Origin: Candidatus Stoquefichus sp. SB1
Lineage (GTDB): Bacteria; Bacillota_I; Bacilli_A; Erysipelotrichales; Coprobacillaceae
DNA length: 64,000 bases
Direction of reading: 5' to 3'
Assembly: GCF_001244545.1 (NCBI RefSeq)
Contig: NZ_LN852695.1
Span: 62,001-126,000, forward strand
The notes under the pieces are model-generated. The model saw nothing but the letters and a program-made list of their open reading frames with translations, made no database searches and had not been told where the DNA came from. Shown here piece by piece: positions 17,521 through 27,273 of the stretch. Position 1 is the first letter of the stretch. Each line of letters opens with the position of its first letter. A program made the position numbers and the translations under genes.

Positions 17521-18030
17521 ATGAAAATAAGAACAGTTCATAAAACAGATTATCCTCATATATATCAATTTGTAAAAACAGCTTTTTCAACAGCTGAAGT
17601 AAAAGATGGTACAGAACAAGACTTTGTCTTACAACTGAGAGCAGGTGATACATTTATTCCTGAATTAGAATTTATCGCAGAAGATGAAACAGGAATCATT
17701 GGTCATATTATGATGACTCAACAAGTTATAGAAACGTCTGATCAACCTTTTATTGGTGTTTTAGTTGCTCCACTGAGTGTGGAAATCAATCATCGTAATC
17801 AAGGTGTTGGTCAAGCATTAATGAAACATGCTTTTCAAAAAGCCATTGACTTAGGATATATGGCTGCATTTCTTGTTGGAAATCCTGCATATTATCAGAG
17901 ATTTGGTTATCGACAAACTGATGAATTTGGTATAGTCAATCATTCTGAGATTCCTGATCAATTTGTATTAGCCTGTGAACTTATTCCTGATGCTTTAAAA
18001 AATATCAGTGGAAAACTTAATATACATTAA
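17521..18030 (+). CDS. GNAT-family N-acetyltransferase
   Basis: This GNAT protein of about 169 residues has acetyl-CoA-binding motif A, VAPLSVEINHRNQGVGQALMKHAFQKA, followed by LVGNPAYYQRFGYRQ, typical of the YhbS-like subgroup. The acceptor is unknown. I use the ATG at 17521; an in-frame GTG at 17512 lies just after the upstream stop without a ribosome site. It is co-transcribed with the CoA-binding protein gene and ends at a bidirectional terminator. Confidence 0.87.
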   Translation: MKIRTVHKTDYPHIYQFVKTAFSTAEVKDGTEQDFVLQLRAGDTFIPELEFIAEDETGIIGHIMMTQQVIETSDQPFIGVLVAPLSVEINHRNQGVGQALMKHAFQKAIDLGYMAAFLVGNPAYYQRFGYRQTDEFGIVNHSEIPDQFVLACELIPDALKNISGKLNIH

Positions 18031-18034
18031 AAAA

Positions 18035-18076
18035 CAACACTAACAACTTTACGAGTTGTCTTGTGTTGCTTTTTTA
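18035..18076. terminator. Bidirectional terminator between the GNAT gene and deoC
   Basis: CAACAC pairs with GTGTTG and ACAAC with GTTGT around a TTTACGA region, with T-runs in both directions. It lies between convergent genes. Confidence 0.65.
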
Positions 18077-18766
18077 TTTATTTTCTTCTGCCTTAAATTC
18101 TTCTAAAATCTTTAAAGAACTGCTTGTTCCAATACGTGTTGCACCTGCTTCAATCATCGCTTTGCAAGTGTTCCAATCACGAATTCCTCCAGCTGCTTTG
18201 ACCTGAACCTCATCACCAACAGTTTCTTTCATCAAACGTACATCTTCTACTAATGCTCCAGAAGGTCCAAAACCAGTGCTTGTTTTAATAAAATCAGGTT
18301 TTACTTTTTTAGCAATCAATGCTAATTCTTTGATTTCATCCTTCTCTAAATAACAGTTTTCAAAAATCACTTTACATAAAACATCATGTTGATGACAAAT
18401 TGCTACAATACTTGACATCTCTTCTTCAAGATAGTCCCAATCATGCATTTTGACTTTACCAACATTAATGACATAATCAATTTCATCAGCCCCATCTTCA
18501 ATAGCCTGTTTTGTTTCAGCTATTTTAACAGCCAATGCTGTTTGACCTAATGGAAATGAAATAGCTGCTCCAACATGGACATTTTCTCCTGCCAGTAATT
18601 CTTTACATAATTTAACTGGTTCACTATTAATTGCAACCATAGCTGCCCCAATTTCTTTTGCTTCTTGACATAATTTTTCAAAGTCCTGATGTGTTGCATA
18701 AGCCTTTAAAAAAGTATGATCAAACATATGCGCTAATTCTTCACTCGTCATCCATTTTTCCTCCAA
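18074..18766 (-). CDS. deoC: Deoxyribose-phosphate aldolase
   Basis: This 230-residue class I aldolase splits 2-deoxyribose-5-phosphate into glyceraldehyde-3-phosphate and acetaldehyde. The motifs FDHTFLKAYAT, GAAISFPLG, EIDYVINVGKV, the Schiff-base lysine in FIKTSTGFGPSGA, and VKAAGGIRDWNTCKAMIEAGATRIGTS are all present. A strong GGAGG lies before the ATG. It is the last gene of the sugar region, 46 bases past the HAD gene start, and may have its own promoter. Confidence 0.95.
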   Translation of the reverse strand: MEEKWMTSEELAHMFDHTFLKAYATHQDFEKLCQEAKEIGAAMVAINSEPVKLCKELLAGENVHVGAAISFPLGQTALAVKIAETKQAIEDGADEIDYVINVGKVKMHDWDYLEEEMSSIVAICHQHDVLCKVIFENCYLEKDEIKELALIAKKVKPDFIKTSTGFGPSGALVEDVRLMKETVGDEVQVKAAGGIRDWNTCKAMIEAGATRIGTSSSLKILEEFKAEENK

Positions 18767-18811
18767 TCATATAGATCTATTAATAACATTATATTTGATA
18801 TAATCATTATT

Positions 18812-19432
18812 TCAACAATAATCCAATATTTCTAAATGATTATTGATAATCATATCACTATTGCTTTGATTTATTTCTTTTTGAGCATATGCTATGACTT
18901 TTGTATGAGCACTTTTAGCAGCTTGAATTCCATAATAGCTATCTTCTACAACAAATAATGGCAGATATCCTTGCATCTGAATAATTTTCAAATAAATTTC
19001 TGGGTCTGGTTTTCTTATATGAACATCTTCTGATCCCAAATAGAATTTAACATATTCTTTTAATTGTGTTGTTTCTAAAACATTTTGAATAATTTGTCTA
19101 GGGGAAGAAGAAGCAATGATAATTTCTATTCCCTTTTGATATAATTTTTCAAAGCATTCTTTAACATCTGGATATAAGATTTGTTTATAATCAGGTTCCC
19201 CATATTGATTAATATATGTATGATATTGATCAATAAAATCTTTTTTTGTTAAATGGATCTTATTACAATTATGAAGATAAAAACCTTCCGTACTTAGACC
19301 AGTACTTGCATTTAATCTTTGTTTAGATATTTGGATATGGTTTTCTTGTAAAAACTTATTTAAAATATTTTGATACCAAGTTTCACTATCAATCAACACT
19401 CCATCCATATCAAAAATAATATAGGCTTTCAT
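18812..19432 (-). CDS. HAD hydrolase, beta-phosphoglucomutase-like
   Basis: This 206-residue HAD protein has motif I IIFDMDGVLIDSETWYQ, a helical cap, motif II IIIASSSPRQI, and motif IV FVVEDSYYGIQAAKSA. The substrate may be a sugar phosphate. Phosphatase and phosphomutase activity cannot be separated from sequence alone, but SSP at motif II and KPDPEIYLK fit sugar phosphatases and phosphomutases. The start is one base after the GntR stop codon, so the two are co-transcribed. Confidence 0.85.
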   Translation of the reverse strand: MKAYIIFDMDGVLIDSETWYQNILNKFLQENHIQISKQRLNASTGLSTEGFYLHNCNKIHLTKKDFIDQYHTYINQYGEPDYKQILYPDVKECFEKLYQKGIEIIIASSSPRQIIQNVLETTQLKEYVKFYLGSEDVHIRKPDPEIYLKIIQMQGYLPLFVVEDSYYGIQAAKSAHTKVIAYAQKEINQSNSDMIINNHLEILDYC

Positions 19433-19433
19433 T

Positions 19434-20186
19434 TTAGTTACGCTTAAATGTTGCTGAAAAATCTACAAATGAGACATCAAGGACTGATATTGAAAATTCA
19501 ATAGGTTTTCCATCTTCTAAATATCCAATATCCTCAATAAGCATAATTGGATTCTTCCCATCTAAAGATAATGCTTTTTTTACATCCTTATCAGGTAAGC
19601 CAGGTTTTAGTTTTTCTCTAATAATCGAAATTTTATAACCATGACTTTCTAAGTATTGATAGAAATGCTGAGAAGCGACTTTTGCATCATCAACAAAATT
19701 ATCAATAAGTTTTTTATCAAAATATGAACGAGAAAACGAAGCCGGTTTATTATCAGCATATCGAATTCTATCCATAAACCAAACCTCCTGCCCAACTTCC
19801 ATTTCTAAATAAGCTGCGACATCATGAGAGGCTGCGACTACTCCTGCATCAAGGAATTCAGTTTTACAAATGAATCCATTTCTATTAATAACTCGATCAA
19901 TTTTATAAATACTCGTATTAAAAGCATCAGATTTTTCATCAATCTTTGATTGTGGTGATACAAATGTTCCTATCCCTTTTTTACGATAGAGATAACCTTC
20001 ATTCACCAATTCATTTAGGGCTTGTCTGACTGTTGTTCGACTGACATCATATGTCTTAATCAGTTCAAATTCTGTTGGAATGGCTGTATCTTGTGGATAA
20101 ATACCTTCATCTATTGAATTCATAATGATTTGTTTAAGTTGATAGTATAAAGGTAATGGTAAATTTTTATCTATACGGTATTGCAT
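19434..20186 (-). CDS. GntR-family (HutC/UTRA) transcriptional regulator
   Basis: This 250-residue regulator has an N-terminal winged helix (PLYYQLKQIIMNSIDEG, YDVSRTTVRQALNELVNEGYLYRKKGIGTFV) and a C-terminal UTRA effector domain (about residues 95-245). UTRA regulators usually bind phosphorylated sugars. It lies directly downstream of the PTS/isomerase operon and has its own extended -10 promoter, so it is the best candidate to control that operon. GAGGAG sits eight bases before the ATG. Confidence 0.9.
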   Translation of the reverse strand: MQYRIDKNLPLPLYYQLKQIIMNSIDEGIYPQDTAIPTEFELIKTYDVSRTTVRQALNELVNEGYLYRKKGIGTFVSPQSKIDEKSDAFNTSIYKIDRVINRNGFICKTEFLDAGVVAASHDVAAYLEMEVGQEVWFMDRIRYADNKPASFSRSYFDKKLIDNFVDDAKVASQHFYQYLESHGYKISIIREKLKPGLPDKDVKKALSLDGKNPIMLIEDIGYLEDGKPIEFSISVLDVSFVDFSATFKRN

Positions 20187-20219
20187 ATATTCATCTCCTC
20201 AAGTGATTTTTTCATTATG

Positions 20220-20237
20220 ATTATACCATTTTTTGGT
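20220..20237 (-). promoter_or_regulatory. GntR gene promoter with ACCA/TGGT dyad
   Basis: On the minus strand TGGTATAAT forms an extended -10 (TATAAT at 20220-20225). It overlaps the dyad ACCA-N5-TGGT, a possible autoregulatory operator. Confidence 0.45.
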
Positions 20238-20261
20238 AATTTTTATAATGTTATAGCAATT

Positions 20262-20296
20262 ATTTATCAAAAATTAGGGTATATATACCCTAATTT
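20262..20296 (-). terminator. Terminator at the end of the PTS/isomerase operon
   Basis: A perfect 26-bp palindrome (half-site AAATTAGGGTATA) at 20271-20296 overlaps the stop codon of the last isomerase gene. On the minus strand it is followed by TTTTTGATAAA, as in a terminator. Confidence 0.65.
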
Positions 20297-22058
20297 AATG
20301 ATAAGCATCACCCATATCCATATAACATTCTAAAACTGCAAGTTCTTCTTGATCCTGACAAATAGGCTTAATGACATACTGACCCACACTAGCTGGAATA
20401 AAAACAGCTTCTGCATAATGTATAATGATAGGTTCAAACTTCTGAAGCAGACTGATAATCTGGGCTTCTTCACCTTCTACAAGAACATGAAGTTTCACAT
20501 GATCTTTTGTTTCAAAGAAGATTGGCTGATTAAACCAATAACGATCAACTTTTAATAATTCATATTCCATTGTTCCACTATGTTCCTTGCGCCAACCTGT
20601 TCCTCTTGCAACTTCATTCTTTTTAGAAATCAAATGTTTTTTCACAAATTCACTCTGATATTCTTCTTGAATAACTTTCGCTCCATGTTCAATATTAATT
20701 GGACGTGGTTTTCCATCAGCATCAATACGACCCCAATCCCAAAGTTTAAATGTTTGAAAACCAATTGGATTAATTTCTAAAACAAGTGTATCTTTTCCTG
20801 AAGCATGAATTGTTCCACTAGGAATAAAAATATGATCATGTGTTTTCATTGGAAAACAATTAATATACTTTTCATCATCAAATTGTCCTGTAACTTGTGC
20901 CTGTTTAAAAGCTTCAACTATTTCTTCCTTTTTGACACCTTCTTTTGTTCCTAAATAAACACATGAATTTTCATTTGTGTCTAACATATAATAACTCTCA
21001 TAATGTCCAAATTGAGAATTAAAAACTTCTTGACCATATGCAATATCAGAATGGACCTGCAAACTTAAATTGCCACCTCCCCATGTATCTAAGAAATCAC
21101 ATCCAACAGGACAATTGTAGCCAAACCAGAAATAATTTTGATGACCTAGGAATGATAATGGTTGATATTGGATTATATCTCTTCCTACAATTCTCATTTC
21201 ATGTTCCCCTACTTTAGCTAAGGCATTTTGAAAATTCATCCAGCCAGTCATACCCCAGGCTGTATTCTCTTTATCCAAACCACCATTTAAAACATCTTTA
21301 CACCAGTGTCCACCCCAAATTCCTCGATTAAAGAAAGGTTCAAGTTTAAATGGATGACTAGCAAAATATGTTAAGGTCCTTCTAAAATCATCTCCTGTCA
21401 CCATAACAGGCTGACCTTGAGTATCTCCATCAATCACATAATCCATATAAGAAAACATATGGCGTTTATGATTATCTAATAAGCGTGCTTCTACAAAATT
21501 AAAACGTTTTTCTTTAGTTAATGGATCTTCCTTTTCATTATGAGCTCCCCAATTAGGTAAATCTTCAAAATATCCATCTTTAATACGTTGAATTGTGACA
21601 TTATGATAGATGAAAAGATCACCTCGACTAATAATACCTGCTCCTACACCATAAACAATAACTAATCCTGTTGCCACTTGGATATCTTGTTTTGCCTGTT
21701 CAACTTTATCCAAATCAAAATACTGTTTGATATCACCTGTAATAAAGACACCATTAATACGATCTTCAGTAATAAATTGACCTAATCGTTGTTGAATCAT
21801 TTCCTCACTATAACGGATATTATTCATATCAATAAGTAATTGTGGATGCAATGCATCAATCAATAGTTCCTTTAATTCTTGATGATTGACTTCATAATAA
21901 GAGTCAATCACAACAACACACGGTCTTTTTAATGTTTGAATATGACTATCAATGATATTAAAAATTTGATCATATCCCAAATAAGATGTTGTCTGTGGAA
22001 TTTCAAAGACAGGATGTAAATCAAAGTTTGGTGAGCGTGTTTTTATTTTTTCATACAT
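20295..22058 (-). CDS. Long class I mannose-6-phosphate isomerase-type protein (copy A)
   Basis: This 587-residue protein has a C-terminal cupin phosphomannose-isomerase part (from about residue 240) and an extra N-terminal domain. The zinc ligands are recognisable: Gln and His in LSLQVHSD (about residue 334), Glu in HYESYYML and His in GTIHASG (about 417). The N-terminal domain resembles P-loop kinases such as uridine kinase, for example CVVVIDSYYEV, VYGVGAG and EARLLDNHKRH, but the P-loop itself is degenerate, so it probably does not phosphorylate. It is last in the PTS operon, next to a paralogue. The true sugar phosphate is unknown. Confidence 0.83.
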   Translation of the reverse strand: MYEKIKTRSPNFDLHPVFEIPQTTSYLGYDQIFNIIDSHIQTLKRPCVVVIDSYYEVNHQELKELLIDALHPQLLIDMNNIRYSEEMIQQRLGQFITEDRINGVFITGDIKQYFDLDKVEQAKQDIQVATGLVIVYGVGAGIISRGDLFIYHNVTIQRIKDGYFEDLPNWGAHNEKEDPLTKEKRFNFVEARLLDNHKRHMFSYMDYVIDGDTQGQPVMVTGDDFRRTLTYFASHPFKLEPFFNRGIWGGHWCKDVLNGGLDKENTAWGMTGWMNFQNALAKVGEHEMRIVGRDIIQYQPLSFLGHQNYFWFGYNCPVGCDFLDTWGGGNLSLQVHSDIAYGQEVFNSQFGHYESYYMLDTNENSCVYLGTKEGVKKEEIVEAFKQAQVTGQFDDEKYINCFPMKTHDHIFIPSGTIHASGKDTLVLEINPIGFQTFKLWDWGRIDADGKPRPINIEHGAKVIQEEYQSEFVKKHLISKKNEVARGTGWRKEHSGTMEYELLKVDRYWFNQPIFFETKDHVKLHVLVEGEEAQIISLLQKFEPIIIHYAEAVFIPASVGQYVIKPICQDQEELAVLECYMDMGDAYH

Positions 22059-22073
22059 AATTTTTTCCTCCCT

Positions 22074-23819
22074 TTAAATATCCATATAGATTTCTAATAA
22101 AGCACATTCTGTATTTTGAGATTGACCATAAGGTCTAACAGTATATTGACCTGCTGCTGCAGGAATAAAGACCGCCTCAGCATAATGAATAATCATTGGT
22201 TCAAAACTATCATCTAAACTTTCAATAATAGCTTCTTCTCCTTCTACTAGAACATGTATCATAATACAATCATTTGTATCAAAATGAATAACCTGACTAA
22301 ACCAATAGCGATTCACTTCCATTGGTGCTTCAAAAGGCATAGTTCCACTTCTTTCTTTACGCCAGCCATAGCCAGAATCTACTTCAGGATGTTTAGAAAT
22401 AAATTGATCTTGAATCATTTGAGTTTGAAATTCTTCTTGAATAACATGTTTTCCATGTTCAATATGAATTGGTCGTGGTTTTCCATCATAGTCTACTCGT
22501 CCCCAATCCCATAACTTAAAGGTTGTAAAACAGAACATATCAATTTCCAAAGTAAGAGTATCTTTACCAGATGAATGAATCGTTCCACCAGGAATAAAGA
22601 CATGGTCATGTTTTTGAACAGGAAAATGATTAATATATTTTTCATCATCAAATTGTCCAGTTTCCTGTGCTTTTTCAAAAGCATTGACAAGTTCATTTAA
22701 CTTAACCCCATCTTTTGTCCCTAAATATACTGAACTGTTTTCATTTGCATCCAAGAAATAATAACTTTCATAATGTCCCCATGAAGAATTAAATTCCTCT
22801 TGTGCATAAGCAAGTGTTGGATGAACTTGTAAGCTTAAATTTTCACCACCCCATGTATCTAAGAAATTAACATGTAATGGACAACGATATCCATATAAAT
22901 ACCAAATTTTACGTCCCAATGTCTCCTTTGGATAATATTGAATCAAATCAGTAGAAGGAAATTCAAAAATACAGTTATGAATATCAGCCGCAACTGCCTG
23001 CCAATCTAAAAAACCAGTAATTCCCCAAGCTGTATTCTCTAATTCTAAACCTGCACCTAATACTTTTTGACACCAATGACCTCCCCAAACACCTTTTGAA
23101 AAAATAGGAATTGGTTTAAATGGTGTCTTTGTAAATTGTTGAATCATATATTCATAATCATTATGATTCAACATAACAAAATCATTATCTCTATTACAAT
23201 CAATAACATAATGACTCTTTTGAGTCATTTTTCTTTTATGTTTATCTAAAACCCGACTTTCTAAGAATAGAAAACGTTTTTCTTTACGAAGATACTCCTC
23301 ATCTTCATTTTCTGCACCCCAATTTCCCATTCCTTTCATCATTCGCTCTTTAACTGTTTGATAACTAATTGATCCATAAATCGTTATATCTCCAGCATGA
23401 ACAAGACTAGCACCAACACCATAAACAACTGTTAATCCCTTAGCCTCTTTAACTTTATTTTGTAATATAGTAATCTTATCGTGATCAAAAAATTCTTCAA
23501 TTTTTGCAAAGCTAAACACTCCATTTACTCTATCATCAGTAATAAAGTTATGAAAACGTTCATCTAACAACTCTTTAGAATATCTTGCTTCATCAACACA
23601 GATAACACAATCTGGATGAAGTGCATCAATAATTTCTTTTTCAATGATTGCCTGATTTACCCCATAATAATAATCAATACAAACAACTGTTGTAAAATCT
23701 ATTCTTTGTTTTTGGATTTCATTAACAATAGATTGAAATCCAGAAAGAGGTTCTCCACAATTAACTTTCTTAATTGGATACAATTCAAAATTAGGTATTC
23801 TATTCTCTATCTCATACAT
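22074..23819 (-). CDS. Long class I mannose-6-phosphate isomerase-type protein (copy B)
   Basis: This 581-residue paralogue of copy A has the same two-part layout. The zinc site appears as LSLQVHPT (about residue 330), HYESYYFL, and GTIHSSG (about 414); KLWDWGRVDYDGKPRPIHIEHG lies in the C-terminal half. The N-terminal domain starts CIDYYYGVNQAI, where a kinase P-loop would be expected but the Gly-Lys-Ser/Thr is lost. Copies A and B are clearly homologous but well diverged, so this is an old duplication. The arrangement suggests isomerisation of different sugars or a heteromer; this is inference. Confidence 0.83.
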   Translation of the reverse strand: MYEIENRIPNFELYPIKKVNCGEPLSGFQSIVNEIQKQRIDFTTVVCIDYYYGVNQAIIEKEIIDALHPDCVICVDEARYSKELLDERFHNFITDDRVNGVFSFAKIEEFFDHDKITILQNKVKEAKGLTVVYGVGASLVHAGDITIYGSISYQTVKERMMKGMGNWGAENEDEEYLRKEKRFLFLESRVLDKHKRKMTQKSHYVIDCNRDNDFVMLNHNDYEYMIQQFTKTPFKPIPIFSKGVWGGHWCQKVLGAGLELENTAWGITGFLDWQAVAADIHNCIFEFPSTDLIQYYPKETLGRKIWYLYGYRCPLHVNFLDTWGGENLSLQVHPTLAYAQEEFNSSWGHYESYYFLDANENSSVYLGTKDGVKLNELVNAFEKAQETGQFDDEKYINHFPVQKHDHVFIPGGTIHSSGKDTLTLEIDMFCFTTFKLWDWGRVDYDGKPRPIHIEHGKHVIQEEFQTQMIQDQFISKHPEVDSGYGWRKERSGTMPFEAPMEVNRYWFSQVIHFDTNDCIMIHVLVEGEEAIIESLDDSFEPMIIHYAEAVFIPAAAGQYTVRPYGQSQNTECALLEIYMDI

Positions 23820-23835
23820 ATATATACTTCCTTTA

Positions 23836-24798
23836 TTAACCCGAATAGGCTAATAAAGTCATTTCTCCTTCCCACAATAATTTTTTTGTATTCGCAGTAA
23901 TAAGAAAACTATCACCTGCTTTCAATGCGACACCATCAATACTGCCCTGACCTTCAATCACAAAAGCACCTAAATAAGGTTTAGGCATTGAGAATTCCCC
24001 TGAACCCATAACTACATATTTAAAGACTGAAAAATTCTCATTATCTGTTAGTTTAACTTCTGTTACATCGCCATTTTGGCGATATTGATAATGTGTATCC
24101 TGACAAACAAATGGTACCAAAATATTTTCCTTAGCTAAATCAACATGTGTATCTCTTAATTGACCATGACGATCTAAACGATCATAATCATAGAAACGAT
24201 ATGTTATTGGACTTGGATTACAAACTTCCATAAAAGTTGTGCCTTTTTGAATTGCATGAAGTGTTCCAGCCTGAATATTATAAAAACTTCCTGGCATAAT
24301 TGGATAACGCTTCAATAATCCTTTCCAATCTTTTCTTTCAATATAATCCTCTAAATCTTTCATTGTTTTAGCATTATGACCCATAACAATATCTCCATGT
24401 GGTTCACAATTAACAATATACCAGCTTTCACTTTTTCCATGTTTTCCTAAATGTTTCATTGCATAATCTTCTGTTGGGTGGACTTGGACACTTAAATCTG
24501 CACATGCGTGTGCAATTCCCATTGCAACAGGAATATGTTCCCATCTTAAAGTTGAAGGTGTTCCAAATAATTCTGGATGTTCATCATACAATTCATTTAA
24601 TTTTCTCCCTTGATAACTTCCACTTAATATTTCATTAGCATCTTCTGGCAATCCACTCATTGCTCCTAAGCCTGTAATTTCATCGATACACATACCTTCT
24701 GGTACATATTTTTCAACATGATAATGGTGAACCAATGTTCCATCTCCCCATAAAGCTGTTGAAAAAGTTGGTTTTAAAAATATATATTTTTCATTCAT
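23836..24798 (-). CDS. manA: Mannose-6-phosphate isomerase, class I
   Basis: This 320-residue enzyme is the standard short class I form. It converts mannose-6-phosphate to fructose-6-phosphate with zinc held by Gln and His in LSVQVHPTEDYA (about residue 100), Glu in SESWYIV and His in GTLHAIQKGT. N-terminal FLKPTFSTALWGDGTLV is typical. Its ATG overlaps the upstream HAD gene stop by one base (TAATG). As the third isomerase-type gene in the operon, it supports a mannose-like or related hexose as PTS substrate. Confidence 0.93.
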   Translation of the reverse strand: MNEKYIFLKPTFSTALWGDGTLVHHYHVEKYVPEGMCIDEITGLGAMSGLPEDANEILSGSYQGRKLNELYDEHPELFGTPSTLRWEHIPVAMGIAHACADLSVQVHPTEDYAMKHLGKHGKSESWYIVNCEPHGDIVMGHNAKTMKDLEDYIERKDWKGLLKRYPIMPGSFYNIQAGTLHAIQKGTTFMEVCNPSPITYRFYDYDRLDRHGQLRDTHVDLAKENILVPFVCQDTHYQYRQNGDVTEVKLTDNENFSVFKYVVMGSGEFSMPKPYLGAFVIEGQGSIDGVALKAGDSFLITANTKKLLWEGEMTLLAYSG

Positions 24799-25616
24799 TA
24801 TGATATCTCCTCTAATAAATATTCAATAGCTGCACTGACTGAATCAACAATTCGGGCAGCTGCTCTTTGTGCTTTTTTATCTCCATGAGTCATACAAAAA
24901 CTATTCTGAACAAGTTTCATCATGCCTATATCATTTTGACTATCACCAATAACTGCAACATCTTCGATGGGTATATCATTGATTTCTAAATATGTTTGAA
25001 TGCCTTGTTCTTTGGTTGCTATTGGCATAGTGATATCAAAACTTGTAGGTGATGTGACTTGACATTGTAACAGTGAATCTTGGAATACATTGTGATATAC
25101 TTTGGAGAACTGAAAAGCTTCCTGAGGTGTTGTAAAGATATAATTGATATGAATAATAGGATATTTTTCATTGCGTAAATATTCTTCTAATGGATATGGA
25201 TATATTTTTTGATTTTTGTTGTGTTCATTACAAAAGAGTTGATATGGATATGAACCTATTTCACCAAATATATACATATTTTCAGTATTTGTTACTTTTA
25301 ACATAGATTTATATTTACTCATTTTTTGATATAATTCATTCAATTCATATGAAGAAAAAGGATATAGTCTGACAACTTCATGATTCATATAGATTTCTGC
25401 TCCATTCCATCCAATACAGTCAAAATCATAATCACATAACTTATCAGTTATATTGTTTAAGAAGGAATGATGGCGTGCAGTTGCTAAAGCAAATATATGT
25501 CCGCACTTTAGCCATCGTTTTATAGACTGCTGATCTTGATAAGTTATATCTTTCGTCTTGGGTTGTAGCAATGTATCATCTAAATCACAAAATATTATCT
25601 TAACCATATCCTTCAC
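24798..25616 (-). CDS. HAD-IIB (Cof-type) sugar phosphatase
   Basis: This 272-residue HAD protein has motif I IFCDLDDTLLQPKTKDIT, motif II FALATARHHSFL, a Cof cap domain, and motif III/IV VAVIGDSQNDIGMMKLVQ followed by DKKAQRAAARIVDSVSAAIEYLL. It lies between PTS IID and manA, so it likely removes phosphate from a sugar phosphate of this pathway, perhaps to relieve accumulation. It starts six bases after the IID stop codon. Confidence 0.87.
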   Translation of the reverse strand: MKDMVKIIFCDLDDTLLQPKTKDITYQDQQSIKRWLKCGHIFALATARHHSFLNNITDKLCDYDFDCIGWNGAEIYMNHEVVRLYPFSSYELNELYQKMSKYKSMLKVTNTENMYIFGEIGSYPYQLFCNEHNKNQKIYPYPLEEYLRNEKYPIIHINYIFTTPQEAFQFSKVYHNVFQDSLLQCQVTSPTSFDITMPIATKEQGIQTYLEINDIPIEDVAVIGDSQNDIGMMKLVQNSFCMTHGDKKAQRAAARIVDSVSAAIEYLLEEIS

Positions 25617-25621
25617 CTCAT

Positions 25622-26470
25622 TTATACAATTCCTAATACGCCTAATACAATTGCAATAACCAAGTAAACTCCAATTAATTTAACAGCATTCATTTTCTTT
25701 TTCTTTAATAAATAATAACCTAAGAAAACTAAGCACATTGGGATCAATTTTGGAAAAATTCCATCTAATATTTCCTGGAAATTAATAGTACTGTATTCAC
25801 TGACATATTGGGCAGTAATCGTAAAATTAACATAACTTGCTGTAATTGCACCGACAACTGTTAAACCTAAAACAGACATAGCATCCTGAATTCTTGACAT
25901 CTGCTTACCCAAAAGAATATGGACTGCTTCACGACCAGATTTATAACCCTGCATATAGAATAATCTAGATAAAACAATATTAAATGCATAAATAGCAGCA
26001 ACAGCAAAGACTGCACCAAGAGCACTACCACCTGATGATAGACCTATCGCAATACTTAAGATAATTGGTGGAAGTGTTGCTTGTGTAACAGCATCACCAA
26101 TACCAGCTAACGGACCCATTAATCCAACTTTAATACTGTTAATAAATTCATCCGTCATCTCTGTTCCATTTCCTCTTTCTACTTCCATTGAGGCAACAAT
26201 TCCATTAACAACAGCTCCAAAAACAGGATTGGTATTATAAAATACAGCATGACATTTTAAACGTTTAACCATTGTTTCTGGATCATTTCCATAAAACTTC
26301 TTAAAAATAGGTAACATTGAAAGAATAAAACCTGGTGCTTGTAATCTTTCATAACCAAAAACAGTTAAACAATATTTAAACCAAGAATACCAGCTTTTAT
26401 TAATTTCTTGTTTTGTAAGTGTCACCTTACCGTTCTCTAATTCTTGTTGTTCATTTGTTTTTTGACTCAT
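25622..26470 (-). CDS. PTS mannose/fructose/sorbose family IID component
   Basis: This 282-residue membrane protein has the IID signature NKSWYSWFKYCLTVFGYERLQAPGF, then KKFYGNDPETMVKRLKCHAVFYNTNP, and GLMGPLAGIGDAVTQATLPPIILS. It forms the sugar channel with IIC. Its ATG overlaps the end of IIC as ATGA. Four or five C-terminal hydrophobic segments are seen. The sugar is probably mannose or a related hexose, given the isomerases downstream. Confidence 0.94.
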   Translation of the reverse strand: MSQKTNEQQELENGKVTLTKQEINKSWYSWFKYCLTVFGYERLQAPGFILSMLPIFKKFYGNDPETMVKRLKCHAVFYNTNPVFGAVVNGIVASMEVERGNGTEMTDEFINSIKVGLMGPLAGIGDAVTQATLPPIILSIAIGLSSGGSALGAVFAVAAIYAFNIVLSRLFYMQGYKSGREAVHILLGKQMSRIQDAMSVLGLTVVGAITASYVNFTITAQYVSEYSTINFQEILDGIFPKLIPMCLVFLGYYLLKKKKMNAVKLIGVYLVIAIVLGVLGIV

Positions 26471-27270
26471 AACAATTCGTCCTCCTCATCTTCGGATTGA
26501 CTTGACTGATCGTCAGAATGATTTCCCATAAACATATAATACATAACTGCTAAACATGTTCCAATGACTGCAGTTGCTACCATGTTTAATCCTAAAAAAG
26601 TAATACAAACAATACCAATTAAAAAATATATAATAAATTTAAAGTCTTTAAGTGTATATGTCACCAAAATAGAAATACCAACAGCAGGTAAAATACCACC
26701 AAGAACACTAGCAATATGTAAAACCAATTCTGGAATAGAAGCTAATAAATCAGCAGCATAAGCACTACCCAGCATAACAATGGTAAAAGTCAAACCAAAT
26801 CTAATTACAAAACTTGTAATTGGAGGTAAAACCATATAAGCCATCTTCATTTTTTGAATATTATTTTCAGCAATATATTTATCTCCTAATTGATAAAAGA
26901 TTGAACATAAAATTTCATATCCAGTAAAAACAGCTGCTCCTAAAACACCAACTGTTGCCGCCAATGTCACAGCAACCGTCGCATCTGCACCAGCCAACAT
27001 TGCTAATGCAATAGATGGATAAGAAACAAAGGCCATATCAGCGGTTGCAACTCCACCAATCAAAACTTGTCCTAAATACATCGCCTGTATTGCTGCACCA
27101 ATTGTTACACCTGTAGGAATATCTCCTAAAATGACACCTACAATTGTTCCACCTACAATTGGTTTAGACAAAGCATCAGAAAATGCTACACCTAAAGGCT
27201 GTGGATTTTCAACACTACCTAACCAACATGCAATACCAATTAAGATTGCCTGTATAACAGTAATTTCCAT
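26467..27270 (-). CDS. PTS mannose/fructose/sorbose family IIC component
   Basis: This 267-residue polytopic protein has the IIC motifs ACWLGSVENPQPLGVAFSDALSKPIVGGTIVGVILGDIPTGVTIGAAIQAMYLGQVLIGG and about seven hydrophobic segments. It provides most of the translocation pathway. The C-terminus is acidic (DDQSSQSEDEEDELL), an unusual tail. It follows IIB by four bases. Confidence 0.94.
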   Translation of the reverse strand: MEITVIQAILIGIACWLGSVENPQPLGVAFSDALSKPIVGGTIVGVILGDIPTGVTIGAAIQAMYLGQVLIGGVATADMAFVSYPSIALAMLAGADATVAVTLAATVGVLGAAVFTGYEILCSIFYQLGDKYIAENNIQKMKMAYMVLPPITSFVIRFGLTFTIVMLGSAYAADLLASIPELVLHIASVLGGILPAVGISILVTYTLKDFKFIIYFLIGIVCITFLGLNMVATAVIGTCLAVMYYMFMGNHSDDQSSQSEDEEDELL

Positions 27271-27273
27271 AAA

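Noticed and set aside
20349-23900. Several plus-strand frames opposite the isomerase genes
   Set aside because: They are composition shadows of strongly supported minus-strand genes, rich in Phe/Ile/Asn, and lack start signals.
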